A stretch of DNA of 64,000 bases from Tistrella mobilis (GCF_041468085.1 NZ_CP121017.1:971501-1035500), one strand, 5' to 3'; positions 51,434-60,316 are shown, counted from the stretch's first letter. Numbers and translations: made by a program. The notes: generated by a model not told the origin, from the letters alone.

Positions 51434-52444
51434 TCAGGCGGCGTCGCGGCCCTGGGCGGTCTGCTTGGTGAACTTCATGTAGAGATGATCGCCGGACGAG
51501 ACGGGCGCGTATCGGGCCGGGTTGCCGGGGCCTTCGCAGCTTTCCAGGCACGACACCGTCGCGTCGTAATTCGGCTGGTGGAAGAAGACCAGCGAGATGC
51601 GCCGACTGTCGAGCGCCTTGTCACGCGGCGGATTGATCACCCGGTGCATGGTCGAGATCCAGGTGTCGTTGGTCCACTGCATCATCAGATCGCCGATATT
51701 GACGACGAAGGAGCCGGGGATGAAGGGCACGTCGACCCATTCGCCCAGCTTGTTGCGCACCTGCAGCCCGCCCGGCCGGTCTTCCTGACGCACGATGGTC
51801 AGGCTGCCATAGTCGGAATGGGCGCCGGCCCGCATCTGGCCGGGCAGCGGCTCGTCCTTCTGGTCGGGATAGTTCAGCACCCGGAACATGCTGATATGGC
51901 GGTCGATCTTGTCGTCGAAGAAGGTCTCGGGCAGGTCGAGCGCCAGCGCGAACAGCCGCATCAGATCGGCGGCCAGCGTCTCCTGACTCTTGAAATAGGC
52001 CTCCCAGATCGGGCGCAGCGCCGGCAGATCCTCATCCGGCCAGAGATTGGGCGCGAAATGCACCGCGGCCGATCCCTCGGTGAAATAGGGATCGTCGGCG
52101 GGCACATCGATCGGGCCGACCGAGAAGCTCTCTTTCAGGTCGGGCGGGGTGGGGTCGTCCAGGCTGTAGGACAGGCCCTCTTCGCAGAGCCCGCTATAGC
52201 CGCGGACCTGATCGGGCGAGGGCTGGGCGACCTTGCGCTTCACCGGCTCGGGCAGGTCGAAGAACTGCCGCGAGATGTCGTAGGTGGAGGCGACCAGATC
52301 CGCCGGCACCTGATGGCCGGTCACGACCATGAAGCCGATATCGCGGCAGGCGCGGCCGACCTCGGCGGCGACCTGCGCCTTGCCTTCGGGCGTGCCGTCG
52401 TAATAGCCCGCAAGGTCGATGATGGGAACGTTTTCGAGTGGCAT
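51434..52444 (-). CDS. 2-oxoglutarate/Fe(II) oxygenase, isopenicillin-N-synthase family
   Basis: The 336-residue oxygenase has the DIOX_N domain (VPIIDLAGYYDG..., RDIGFMVVTGHQVP) and the double-stranded beta helix with the iron facial triad His209-x-Asp211 (GAHSDYGSLTIV) and His267 (STMHRVI). The 2OG-binding Arg-x-Ser is RRISLVFF. Such enzymes hydroxylate or demethylate small molecules. As the first gene of a unit with a nucleoside-type importer and AMP nucleosidase, it may oxidise an imported purine-like compound; this is inference. The start at 52444 (MPLENVPIIDL) is preferred over 52456. Confidence 0.88.
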   Translation of the reverse strand: MPLENVPIIDLAGYYDGTPEGKAQVAAEVGRACRDIGFMVVTGHQVPADLVASTYDISRQFFDLPEPVKRKVAQPSPDQVRGYSGLCEEGLSYSLDDPTPPDLKESFSVGPIDVPADDPYFTEGSAAVHFAPNLWPDEDLPALRPIWEAYFKSQETLAADLMRLFALALDLPETFFDDKIDRHISMFRVLNYPDQKDEPLPGQMRAGAHSDYGSLTIVRQEDRPGGLQVRNKLGEWVDVPFIPGSFVVNIGDLMMQWTNDTWISTMHRVINPPRDKALDSRRISLVFFHQPNYDATVSCLESCEGPGNPARYAPVSSGDHLYMKFTKQTAQGRDAA

Positions 52445-52669
52445 GACTGCCTCCACAACGCGGGGACCACCGTCCGGCGTCGTTCATCGCGCGCCGGCCC
52501 TGTCTTTGCTTGGCGGTTGCGGCGACTCGCCCCCGATCCCCGCCGCCCCCCTTTGGGGGTGCGGACGTCTCCCGGATCCGGGCCGTCATCGCCGTGTGCG
52601 CATGCGGGGGCATTGCGTCACCACCCCCGTCTCCCCGGGGGCGCTGGCGGCTCGGAAGGTTAGCAAAAG

Positions 52670-52860
52670 CCGTGCCATGGCACGGACGCAGCCCTGCCAT
52701 GGCATGATGGCGGAAACCCTGACCAACTGGTCAGAAAATGCGGCCGGAACCGGGAATGTCTGCATAAAAATTATGCGATTGCCCGATTCCTCGTCATTTT
52801 GCCTGTTTTTCGCTCAGATCCTGGTCGTGAGGATCCCACGACCGCGCGGCAACATGTTGC
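52670..52860. promoter_or_regulatory. Palindrome-rich control region
   Basis: Within 191 bp lie six inverted repeats: CCGTGCCATGGCACGG (52670-52685, perfect), TGCCATGGCA again (52695-52704), CTGACCA/TGGTCAG (52719-52734), GCATAA/TTATGC (52762-52776), GGTCGTG/CACGACC (52823-52843) and GCAACATGTTGC (52849-52860). It lies between the oxygenase operon (starting at 52444, leftward) and the tailspike-like gene (52952, rightward). Several are plausible operators; which genes they serve cannot be told. The stretch 52445-52669 is GC-rich and shows nothing else I can support. Confidence 0.55.
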
Positions 52861-52951
52861 AACAGATGATCGCGTGCCGGTGACGGAGTCCGCAGGCAAT
52901 CTCGCTGTGTGATTCCGGATGGATCGGCATCCGGAAAGATGGAGCGAAGAC

Positions 52952-54484
52952 ATGGCTGACATGATCGTGGTCGATACGCTGGCGGATCTTCTGGCGATTC
53001 CTGCAGGTTCGCGGGGGCCCGCGCAGATTCTGGGCCGCAATGTGGTGAATGACGGGGGCGGCGGTGTGTTTCAGTGGGATGCCGCCAGCACGGCGACGCC
53101 CGACCGTGGCACCGTCTTTCAGCCGACGGCGGGCGGGACCGGGCGCTGGATCCGGATCTGGTCGGCGATCGCCGACCTGCCCTGGTTCATCCGTGCGGCG
53201 GACGGCAGCGCCAGCCCCGGCCTTGCCGCGGCACTGGAGGTGGCCGATGTGGTCCGCATCCCCGTGGGCAGCTGGAGCCTGGCCGACATGCATGTTCTGG
53301 AAGGCAAGCGCCTGATCGGCGACGGCATGGGGCTTTCGGTCCTGACGCTTGCGAATACGGCTGCCGGCGTGACGCTGTCGGGCCAGGTCGACGGCACCGG
53401 CATCTCGGGGCTGACGATCGACGGCGGCCAGCTGACCGATACCACCGGCGCCTCGGGGCTGATCTTCCGCAATGCCCGCCACAGCCGGGTCGAGAATGTC
53501 GAGACCCGCGCGCTTCCCGCCGGCACCGGCTTCGACTTCGTCAATGTCGATGGCGGTTTCAACGAGAGCAACATCCTGATCGGCATCCGTGCGACCGATT
53601 GCGGCTGGGGCCTGCGTTTCCGCCGTGCCGCCGGCTCGACCGCCGACAGCTTCTACTACAACACCATCATCGGCACCGTGAGCCGGATGCCCGAAGGCGG
53701 CACCGGTCTTGCGGTGGAAAGCGTCACCGATGGTGGCACCACCCGCTTCAGCGTGCTTTCCGGTGCCTTCGTGCGTCTGAACGTCTACGGCAATGTCGCT
53801 GCCGGTTCGCGCATCGTGGACATCGGCGGGCGGGTGACCTCTTCGGCGCTGTTCGTGACCGGCGAGGCGGCGGGCGGATCGACCGCACATACCACGCTGC
53901 GGCTTGGCCCCACGGCCTGGTTCCGCGAGAACACCGGCCAGATCACCTATATCAACGGCAGCTTCGACATCGATGCCGGGGCCACCATCGCCAACAACAA
54001 GATCCTGCTGCAGGCGGGCGAAGACATTCGGGTGTTCGAGACCGCCACGGGCGGTGCCGAGCGGCTCAGCACGGCCTTCACCTTGTCGACCGGCAGCTGG
54101 GTCGCGCTCGACGCGGCAAGCTGGACGCGGATCTACGACCGGCCCAGCCCCTGGACCTCGGGCGAGCAGATGAATGGCGGCCGCTTCGTCACCGTCGTGA
54201 CGGCGCGCTACCAGATCGCGGCCGCCCTGCTGATCTCGGGCGTGTCGGCCGGCCAGACGGTGGAGCTGCAGGCGGTGCTCGACGACGGCACCCGGCTGAT
54301 GATCGACACCCGCACGGCCGGCGCGGCCGGTGACCTCGCCATCGGCGGCATCGTCGCCACCACGCTTGCCGCCGGTGTCACGGCGACGCTGGAAGTGCGG
54401 GTGACCGGCGGCAGCTCCGTTCAGGTCGTGCCGGGGGCGGGCGTCCAGGCCTCGACCTGGTCGGTCACCAGCATCGGGACCTGA
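52952..54484 (+). CDS. Tailspike-like beta-helix protein
   Basis: The 510-residue protein has an N-terminal segment like phage tailspike head-binding/adaptor regions (VVDTLADLLAIPAGSRGPAQILGRNVVNDGGGGVFQWDAAST...RGTVFQPTAGGTGRWIRIW). A right-handed beta-helix follows (about 100-350, many short Gly-Ile-Asn-rich turns such as GTGISGLTIDGGQL), and a C-terminal C1q/TNF-like beta-sandwich (about 375-510). ATG 52952 with GGAG eight bases upstream is chosen. No signal peptide and no other phage gene are adjacent. It may be a stray phage receptor-binding gene, or a cell-surface or carbohydrate-active protein. Confidence 0.72.
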   Translation: MADMIVVDTLADLLAIPAGSRGPAQILGRNVVNDGGGGVFQWDAASTATPDRGTVFQPTAGGTGRWIRIWSAIADLPWFIRAADGSASPGLAAALEVADVVRIPVGSWSLADMHVLEGKRLIGDGMGLSVLTLANTAAGVTLSGQVDGTGISGLTIDGGQLTDTTGASGLIFRNARHSRVENVETRALPAGTGFDFVNVDGGFNESNILIGIRATDCGWGLRFRRAAGSTADSFYYNTIIGTVSRMPEGGTGLAVESVTDGGTTRFSVLSGAFVRLNVYGNVAAGSRIVDIGGRVTSSALFVTGEAAGGSTAHTTLRLGPTAWFRENTGQITYINGSFDIDAGATIANNKILLQAGEDIRVFETATGGAERLSTAFTLSTGSWVALDAASWTRIYDRPSPWTSGEQMNGGRFVTVVTARYQIAAALLISGVSAGQTVELQAVLDDGTRLMIDTRTAGAAGDLAIGGIVATTLAAGVTATLEVRVTGGSSVQVVPGAGVQASTWSVTSIGT

Positions 54485-54503
54485 ACGATCGTCCCGGCCT
54501 GCA

Positions 54504-55466
54504 TCACCCCACCCGCGGCCGCACCGGATGCAGGATCGCCTCGCCCGCCTGAAGGCGGGCGAGGTTGGTCATGGTGACGGCGGCCAGGCGCTCGTCGATG
54601 GCGCATGATCCGCCGCCGGCGACATGGGGGGTGATCATCAGATTGGGCGCGCGCCAGAGGGGGGCATCGGCGGGCAGCGGCTCGGGGTCGGCGACGTCGA
54701 TGCCGGCGCCGGCGATCGAACCCGAGAGCAGGGCTTCGAGCAGGGCGGTCTGGTCGATCACCGGCCCGCGGGCGACGTTGATCACCAGGGCATGGCGGGG
54801 CAGGGCCGCCAGCACCTCGCGCCCGATCAGCCCGCGGGTGGCATCGCCCAGCGGCAGGCAGGCATAGAGCACGTCGCTGCGGGGCAGAACCGCTGCCAGA
54901 TCGTCGATGCGGACGGCCTCGTCGGCCAGATCATGCGGGCGGGCGCTGCGGGTGACCGCGATGATGCGGGCCCCGAACGGCTTCAGCCGCTTCGCCGTCT
55001 CTTCACCGATCGAGCCGAAGCCGAGCATGGTGACGGTGCGACCTTCGAGCGAGCCCATCTCGCGCAGGATGCCCCGATCCCAGTTCTGATGCGCCTGGGC
55101 GATGCCGGCCTGGGGCAGGCGGCGGAGCAGGGCGAGCATCATGGCGACGGCATGTTCGGCGACGGTCGGCGAATACGAACCGCCGGCATTGGCGACCATC
55201 AGCCCGGCGGGCACGCCATGGGCGTCCAGCGGGTCGAAACCGGCGGTCAGCAGCTGGACCAGTTTCAGCCGCGGCATCGCCGCGGCCACCAGATCACGCA
55301 CCTTGGGTGACCAGTATTGCGAGATCATCGCCACCATGTCGGCGCCTTCGGCCAGAATGCGGGCGAAGTCTTCACCGTTCTGGGCCACCGCCGGCTCGTG
55401 CCCGGCCGCAGCGACACGAGCGGCGATCAGGTCGCGGGCGTTGGGGGTCCAGATGGCAATGCGCAT
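54504..55466 (-). CDS. D-2-hydroxyacid dehydrogenase
   Basis: The 320-residue NAD(P)-dependent enzyme reduces 2-keto acids. It has the Rossmann motif MLGFGSIGEETAKRL (about residues 146-160), and catalytic residues in NVARGPVID (Arg), DVADPEPLPADAPLW (Glu) and ITPHVAGG (His). It is of the phosphoglycerate/glyoxylate-hydroxypyruvate reductase type; the exact substrate is not evident. It is convergent with the tailspike-like gene. Confidence 0.9.
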   Translation of the reverse strand: MRIAIWTPNARDLIAARVAAAGHEPAVAQNGEDFARILAEGADMVAMISQYWSPKVRDLVAAAMPRLKLVQLLTAGFDPLDAHGVPAGLMVANAGGSYSPTVAEHAVAMMLALLRRLPQAGIAQAHQNWDRGILREMGSLEGRTVTMLGFGSIGEETAKRLKPFGARIIAVTRSARPHDLADEAVRIDDLAAVLPRSDVLYACLPLGDATRGLIGREVLAALPRHALVINVARGPVIDQTALLEALLSGSIAGAGIDVADPEPLPADAPLWRAPNLMITPHVAGGGSCAIDERLAAVTMTNLARLQAGEAILHPVRPRVG

Positions 55467-55684
55467 GCGGGCCGTCTCCTCGGGCTTTGTCGAACGGGTA
55501 GAGTGACTGCTTGCAGACTACCTGCGCGCGCGGTTTCCCGGTACCCCCTTCAGAGGGTCACCTTTCGGGTGATGCTGCATCGAGATTTCCTCTGGCGACG
55601 CGGCCCCCGGGACGGCATATCCTTGATACTCAAGAATGGCGACCGGCGGGGCAACCGCGGGCGGCAGTGGAGGAGGCAGTTACA

Positions 55685-56251
55685 ATGTACAGCATCGAAC
55701 CCGTGGCGCCGCGGGGTCTGGAACGGCTGGTCGACCGCCTGGCCGGCTATGGCGCCTATCACCGCGACGCCCGTAATCTGGCAACTCATCTGATCGGTAT
55801 TCCGATGATCGTGGTCGCGGTCGCGATTCTGCTGTCGCGGCCGACGCTCGATCTGGGCGCCATTCATCTGAATCCGGCCATGGTGGTGGCGGGGCTGGCT
55901 GCCGCCTGGTATCTGGGCCTGGATCTGCGCTTCGGCGCGGTGATGACCGTGCTGCTGACGGCAGCCGTGGTGACGGGCGACGCCCTTGCAGAGCGCAGCA
56001 CCAGCGTCTGGCTGGGCTGGGGGCTTGGCCTGTTCGTGGTCGGCTGGATCTTCCAGGCCGTGGGCCATGTCTTCGAAGGCCGCAAGCCCGCTTTCCTGGA
56101 TGACATCGCCGGCCTGCTGATCGGCCCGCTGTTCGTGGTGTCGGAGACCGCCTTCATGATCGGGCTGCGCCGCGAGGTTGCGGCGGCGATCGAAGCCCGG
56201 GTCGGCCCGCTTCGGGTGCGCGAACGTCGCCGGCCGGTGAGGCCGCACTGA
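55685..56251 (+). CDS. Mpo1/DUF962-family membrane protein
   Basis: The 188-residue inner-membrane protein has the DUF962 (yeast Mpo1, YGL010w) layout: YGAYHRDARNLATHLIGIPMIVVA, then three hydrophobic helices and QAVGHVFEGRKPAFLDD with the second His. Mpo1 is an Fe(II)-dependent dioxygenase that alpha-oxidises 2-hydroxy fatty acids; the His residues that bind iron there appear conserved here. The bacterial substrate is not known. The ATG at 55685 is preceded by GGAGGAGG. Confidence 0.85.
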   Translation: MYSIEPVAPRGLERLVDRLAGYGAYHRDARNLATHLIGIPMIVVAVAILLSRPTLDLGAIHLNPAMVVAGLAAAWYLGLDLRFGAVMTVLLTAAVVTGDALAERSTSVWLGWGLGLFVVGWIFQAVGHVFEGRKPAFLDDIAGLLIGPLFVVSETAFMIGLRREVAAAIEARVGPLRVRERRRPVRPH

Positions 56252-56289
56252 GGTCGTGAATTTTCTGTGGTTGCCCGACGGGGCGGTGG

Positions 56290-56847
56290 TCAGTCCACCG
56301 CCCCGTCGTCGTCTGTGGGGGTGGGGCGCGGATATGCCGGCAGGGCGCCCGACGAGCCGTGGCGGCCGAAGGTGAAATAGCGCAGCGCCGCCTCGTCGGT
56401 GATGCCGGGGCCGGGCTCGGGAGTAACGCGGCGCGGATCCAGCGGTTCGCCGCATTCCGAGCACGAAACCACCGGGCGGAAGTGGTGGCCGCAGTCCAGA
56501 TGGCGGTGCAGCACCGGCACGCCCTCGCTGTCGGTGCGCCAGCGATCGCCCCAGCTGAGGATCGACATCAGCACCGGGTAGATGTCGAGCCCCTTTTCCG
56601 TCAGCCGGTATTCCTCGCGCAGCGGCCGTTCCTGATAGGGCACGCGCACCAGCAGCCCCGCCTCGACCAGCTTGCGCAGCCGGTCGGCCAGGACATGGCG
56701 GGTGATGCCCAGCCGGTTCTGGAAATACTCGAACCGGCGCACGCGCATGAAGCATTCCCTCAGGATCAGCAGCGTCCAGCGATCGCCGATGATCGAGAGG
56801 GTGCGCGCGATCGAGCAATGCTCCTCGTCCAACTCGTTCCACCGCAT
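56290..56847 (-). CDS. HxlR-family regulator
   Basis: The 185-residue protein has the HxlR winged helix with the N-terminal Cys used for redox or electrophile sensing (EEHCSIARTLSIIGDRWTLLILRECFM, about residues 8-34). Then come FEYFQNRLGITRHVLADRLRKLVEAGLLVRVPY and the typical EYRLTEKGLDIYPVLMSILSWGDRW. The C-terminus adds a CxxC pair (SCSECGEPLD). It is divergent from the nitronate monooxygenase gene, and two identical-pattern operators lie between them, so it probably represses or activates that gene. Confidence 0.92.
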   Translation of the reverse strand: MRWNELDEEHCSIARTLSIIGDRWTLLILRECFMRVRRFEYFQNRLGITRHVLADRLRKLVEAGLLVRVPYQERPLREEYRLTEKGLDIYPVLMSILSWGDRWRTDSEGVPVLHRHLDCGHHFRPVVSCSECGEPLDPRRVTPEPGPGITDEAALRYFTFGRHGSSGALPAYPRPTPTDDDGAVD

Positions 56848-56917
56848 CGGGCGGGCTCTCCCAGGGTCTACGGGGGTGCATCGGGGCCAGGCGACCCAGA
56901 CCTTGATGCGCTTGACA

Positions 56918-56967
56918 GGTTCCGATTTGGAACGCACTCTGTCAATACAGGGTTCCGATAAGGAACG
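56918..56967. promoter_or_regulatory. Twin operators between HxlR and nitronate monooxygenase genes
   Basis: GGTTCCGATTTGGAACG (56918-56934) and GGTTCCGATAAGGAACG (56951-56967) are each an inverted repeat GTTCC-N5-GGAAC and start exactly 33 bp apart (three helical turns). TTGACA hexamers face both ways beside the left site (56912-56917 plus strand, 56944-56939 minus strand). Confidence 0.8.
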
Positions 56968-57047
56968 GACTACCTGAACCGACAGGACGGGCGCCCGCAT
57001 CGAACGACGGTCGCCCTTGGGGGACAACGCCTGGGAGACGCTTCGAG

Positions 57048-58028
57048 ATGAGCCTGCCCGACAGCCTCGCACGCCGCCTGCAATTGCCGGTGATCGGCTC
57101 GCCGCTGTTCATCGTGTCGAACCCCGATCTGGTGATCGCCCAGTGCAAGGCGGGCATCGTCGGCTCGTTCCCGGCGCTCAACGCCCGGCCCGGTCCGGTG
57201 CTGGAAGACTGGCTGAAGCGGATCCGCGACGAGCTTGGCCAGTGGGACGAGGAAAACCCCGACCGTCCCTCGGCCCCCTATGCGGTGAACCAGATCGTCC
57301 ATCGCTCCAACGACCGCCTCAATCACGACATCGACATGTGCGTGAAATACGAGGTGCCGGTGGTGATCTCGTCGCTGGGCGCGCGGGAAGAGCTGAACCA
57401 GGCGATCCATTCCTATGGCGGCGTGGTGCTGCACGACATCATCAACGACACCTTCGCCCGCAAGGCGATCGAGAAGGGCGCCGACGGGCTGATCGCGGTG
57501 TCGGCCGGCGCCGGCGGCCATGCCGGTACCTGGTCGCCCTTTGCGTTGATCCAGGAAATCCGCAAATGGTTCGACGGGCCGCTGGCGCTGTCGGGCTCGA
57601 TCGCGAACGGCGCCTCGATCCTGGCGGCGCAGGCGATGGGCGCCGATCTCGCCTATATCGGCTCGGCCTTCATCGCCACGAAGGAAGCCAATGCGACCGA
57701 TGCCTATAAGCAGGCGATCGTCGACCATGGCGCGGGCGATATCGTCTACACCAATCTCTTCACCGGCGTGCACGGCAACTATCTGAAGCCCAGCATCGTC
57801 AATGCCGGTCTCGACCCCGACAATCTGCCGGTCAGCGACCCGTCCAAGATGAATTTCGGCTCGGGCGGCAATACCAAGTCCAAGGCCTGGCGCGACATCT
57901 GGGGCTGCGGTCAGGGCATCGGTGCGATCGATGCCGTGCTGTCGGCGGGCGAGCTGGTCGACCGCTTCAAGCGCGAATATGCCGCTGCCCGCGACAGCCT
58001 TGCCGCCCGGTCGGCGCCCTATGTCTGA
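57048..58028 (+). CDS. Nitronate monooxygenase (2-nitropropane-dioxygenase family)
   Basis: The 326-residue FMN enzyme oxidises nitronates such as propionate-3-nitronate or alkyl nitronates. The TIM-barrel signatures include IGSPLFIVSNPDLVIAQCKAGIVGSFPALNA (N-terminal FMN region), a GAGGHAGTWSPFALI His-containing motif (about residues 154-168) and ALSGSIANGASILAAQAMGADLAYIGSAFIAT. It is of class II-like nitronate monooxygenases. It is divergent from an HxlR regulator and followed by a strong terminator, so it is probably induced as a single gene by a nitro compound or electrophile. Confidence 0.88.
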   Translation: MSLPDSLARRLQLPVIGSPLFIVSNPDLVIAQCKAGIVGSFPALNARPGPVLEDWLKRIRDELGQWDEENPDRPSAPYAVNQIVHRSNDRLNHDIDMCVKYEVPVVISSLGAREELNQAIHSYGGVVLHDIINDTFARKAIEKGADGLIAVSAGAGGHAGTWSPFALIQEIRKWFDGPLALSGSIANGASILAAQAMGADLAYIGSAFIATKEANATDAYKQAIVDHGAGDIVYTNLFTGVHGNYLKPSIVNAGLDPDNLPVSDPSKMNFGSGGNTKSKAWRDIWGCGQGIGAIDAVLSAGELVDRFKREYAAARDSLAARSAPYV

Positions 58029-58155
58029 TTTCTGAAACCTGTGGGCCCGGGCATTCCGCCCCGGCCCCGGATCCCGCACCCTCCCGGTGCAGACGCCTGG
58101 TTGCGGGCACGGACCGGCCGCCTTCCATCCCCTCCGGCCGCCCGTTCCGCACGCC

Positions 58156-58185
58156 GCCCCCGGTCGCAAGACCGGGGGCTTTTTT
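58156..58185 (+). terminator. Rho-independent terminator of the nitronate monooxygenase gene
   Basis: A perfect 10-bp stem GCCCCCGGTC/GACCGGGGGC with GCAA loop is followed by six T residues. It ends at the stop codon of the convergent paiB-like gene. Confidence 0.92.
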
Positions 58186-58817
58186 CATGAGCGGCCGGCG
58201 GCAACCAGCGTCGCCATCTCGCGATCCGCCGGGCGGTCGCTTGCGGCCAGCCCGGCCGCGACGCCTTCACGATCGGCGGCGGGCCGGTTCTGGCTGGCCT
58301 TGCACTTGCCCTCGATCCGGCTGATCTGAAGGCGCAGCCCGACGATGCCGCGCAGCTGGGCGCGGATGAAATCTTCCGGCGCATCGGCCACCGACCAGGG
58401 CATCGGCCGGCCGGCTTCGTGGCGCTCGGTCAGGCGCCGGACCAGGTTCAGCAGCCGGTCGGCATCGTCGAACAGCTCCAGCGTTCCATAGGCGTGAACG
58501 GCGACATAATTCCAGGTCGGCACCACCCGGCCGGTCTCCCGCTTGGTGGCGTACCATGAGGGTGTCACATAGGCATCGGGGCCGGTGAACATCGCCAGCG
58601 CCTCGGCCGTTGCGGGCAGCCGCCCTTGCGGATTTGCGCGGGCCAGATGGCCGTAGAGCGTGCCAAAGGGTCCCTCGGTCTGGTCCAGCAGCAGCGGCAG
58701 CGGGGTCGCCATCAGCCCCTCGGCCGTGGCGGTGACCAGGGTGGCGAGGCCGGCGGCGTGCATGGCGGCGAAAAGGCTCTGCCGGTCGTCGATGCGGAAG
58801 GCGGGCGGGGTGTACAT
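58185..58817 (-). CDS. FMN-binding negative regulator, PaiB family
   Basis: The 210-residue protein has the PaiB fold: MYTPPAFRIDDRQSLFAAMH, ATPLPLLLDQTEGPFGTLYGHLARANPQ and VTPSWYATKRETGRVVPTWNYVAVHAYG with the VPTWNY signature, then FIRAQLRGIVGLRLQISRIEGKCKASQNR. PaiB proteins bind FMN-like ligands and were described as negative regulators of sporulation and degradative enzymes in Bacillus; later work suggests protease or oxidoreductase roles. Divergent from a MocR regulator with 77 bp between the starts. Confidence 0.9.
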   Translation of the reverse strand: MYTPPAFRIDDRQSLFAAMHAAGLATLVTATAEGLMATPLPLLLDQTEGPFGTLYGHLARANPQGRLPATAEALAMFTGPDAYVTPSWYATKRETGRVVPTWNYVAVHAYGTLELFDDADRLLNLVRRLTERHEAGRPMPWSVADAPEDFIRAQLRGIVGLRLQISRIEGKCKASQNRPAADREGVAAGLAASDRPADREMATLVAAGRS

Positions 58818-58894
58818 GGTGAAACTCCCTTGCGTGCGCCCCCAGAATGCCGCGAGTCTGGACCGGCAGGAATGTCCGGTTCCGGAGAAATCAG

Positions 58895-60307
58895 GTGGGC
58901 CAGTTTGACGAGGACGGCATTGCCCGCCGGATCGTTGCGTCGATCCGGGCGCGGATCGACGAGGGCGTCTGGCAGCCGGGGGAGCGCCTGCCGTCGACCC
59001 GCAGCTTCGCCGCCGAATGGGGGGCGTCGCGCACCACCGTGACCGCCGCCTACGGCCAGCTGGTGGCCGAAGGCTACATCACCACCCGGCCGGGGGCGCG
59101 GGCCGAAGTGGCCGCAGGGCTGGGGCGGGACGTGGTGCCGGCGGCGCCCGAATCGGCCCCGCCGCGGCAGCTGTCGGCCTTCGCCCGGCGGCTTGCCGAC
59201 CTGCCGGCCCCGGCGCCGGCGCGCGTGTTCCGGATCGCGGATTTCCGCTATGGCGATCTGGCGGGAGCCGATTTCCCGGTGCTGGCCTGGCGGCGGGTGA
59301 TGAACACGGTGCTGCTGCGCCGCCCCGACCGGCTGGCCTATGGCGATCCGCAAGGGGTGCCGGCGCTGCGCCGGGCACTGGCCGACTATCTGTGGCGGGC
59401 CCGCGGCATCCGCTGTGGCCCCGACCGGATCATCGTGGTCAACGGGTCGCAACAGGCGCTGGACCTTGCAGCGCGGCTGCTGCTCGATCCCGGCGACTGC
59501 TTCGTGATCGAAAATCCGGGCTATCTGCTCGCCCGCGGGGCTTTCGCCGCGGCGGGTGGGGTGGCGGTGCCGGTGCCGGTGGATGCCGAGGGTCTGAGCA
59601 CCGATCGTCTGCCCTCTGCCCGGCTGGCCTATGTCACGCCTTCGCACCAGTTTCCCCTGGGCGGGGTGCTGTCGGCGGCGCGACGGCGGGCGCTGCTCGC
59701 CTGGGCCCGGGCCCGGGCGGCGCTGATCGTCGAAGACGATTACGACGGTGAATACCGCCACGACGTCGCCCCCGTCCCTGCCTTGCAGACGGCGGATCCG
59801 GCGCGGGTGATCTATGTCGGCACGGTCTCGAAGACGCTCTCGCCCACCCTGCGCCTGGGGTATCTGGTGGTGCCGGCCGATCTTGCCCCGGCCTTTGCCG
59901 AAGCCAGGCGCGTGACCGACCGGCACACCGCCCTGATCGGGCAGGAGGCCCTGGCCCTGATGCTGGAGAGCGGCGCCTATGAGCGCCATGTCCGTGCCAT
60001 CCGCCGTCGCAACGCCGCGCGGCGTGCGGTGCTGCTCGACGCGCTGGCGGGGCTGCCGGTGACGGTTGCGGGGGCCGCCACCGGCCTGCATCTGGTCGTC
60101 TGGCTGAATGGCGTGCCGGCCGGCCGCGAAGCCGCGGTCATTGCAGCCGCGGCGGCGGCCGGGGTGGGGCTTTACCCGGTCTCGGCCCTGTATGATCCGG
60201 CAGCCCCCCGGCCGGAGACGGCCGGGTTGATCCTCGGCTATGCCGGGCTCGACCCGGCCGCGATCCGGTGCGGGGTGGCGGTGCTGGCCCGGGTGCTGGG
60301 GCGCTGA
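58895..60307 (+). CDS. MocR/PdxR-family regulator
   Basis: The 470-residue protein couples a GntR winged helix (IVASIRARIDEGVWQPGERLPSTRSFAAEWGASRTTVTAAYGQLVAEGYI, about residues 12-60) to an aminotransferase-like domain with PLP Lys313 in TVSKTLSPTLRLGY and Asp in VEDDYDGEY. GTG 58895 with GGAG eight bases upstream is preferred over ATG 58847, which would add 16 basic residues. It is divergent from the PaiB-like gene and probably controls it; similar MocR-PaiB pairs are common. Confidence 0.9.
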   Translation: MGQFDEDGIARRIVASIRARIDEGVWQPGERLPSTRSFAAEWGASRTTVTAAYGQLVAEGYITTRPGARAEVAAGLGRDVVPAAPESAPPRQLSAFARRLADLPAPAPARVFRIADFRYGDLAGADFPVLAWRRVMNTVLLRRPDRLAYGDPQGVPALRRALADYLWRARGIRCGPDRIIVVNGSQQALDLAARLLLDPGDCFVIENPGYLLARGAFAAAGGVAVPVPVDAEGLSTDRLPSARLAYVTPSHQFPLGGVLSAARRRALLAWARARAALIVEDDYDGEYRHDVAPVPALQTADPARVIYVGTVSKTLSPTLRLGYLVVPADLAPAFAEARRVTDRHTALIGQEALALMLESGAYERHVRAIRRRNAARRAVLLDALAGLPVTVAGAATGLHLVVWLNGVPAGREAAVIAAAAAAGVGLYPVSALYDPAAPRPETAGLILGYAGLDPAAIRCGVAVLARVLGR

Positions 60308-60316
60308 ACGCCGCCG

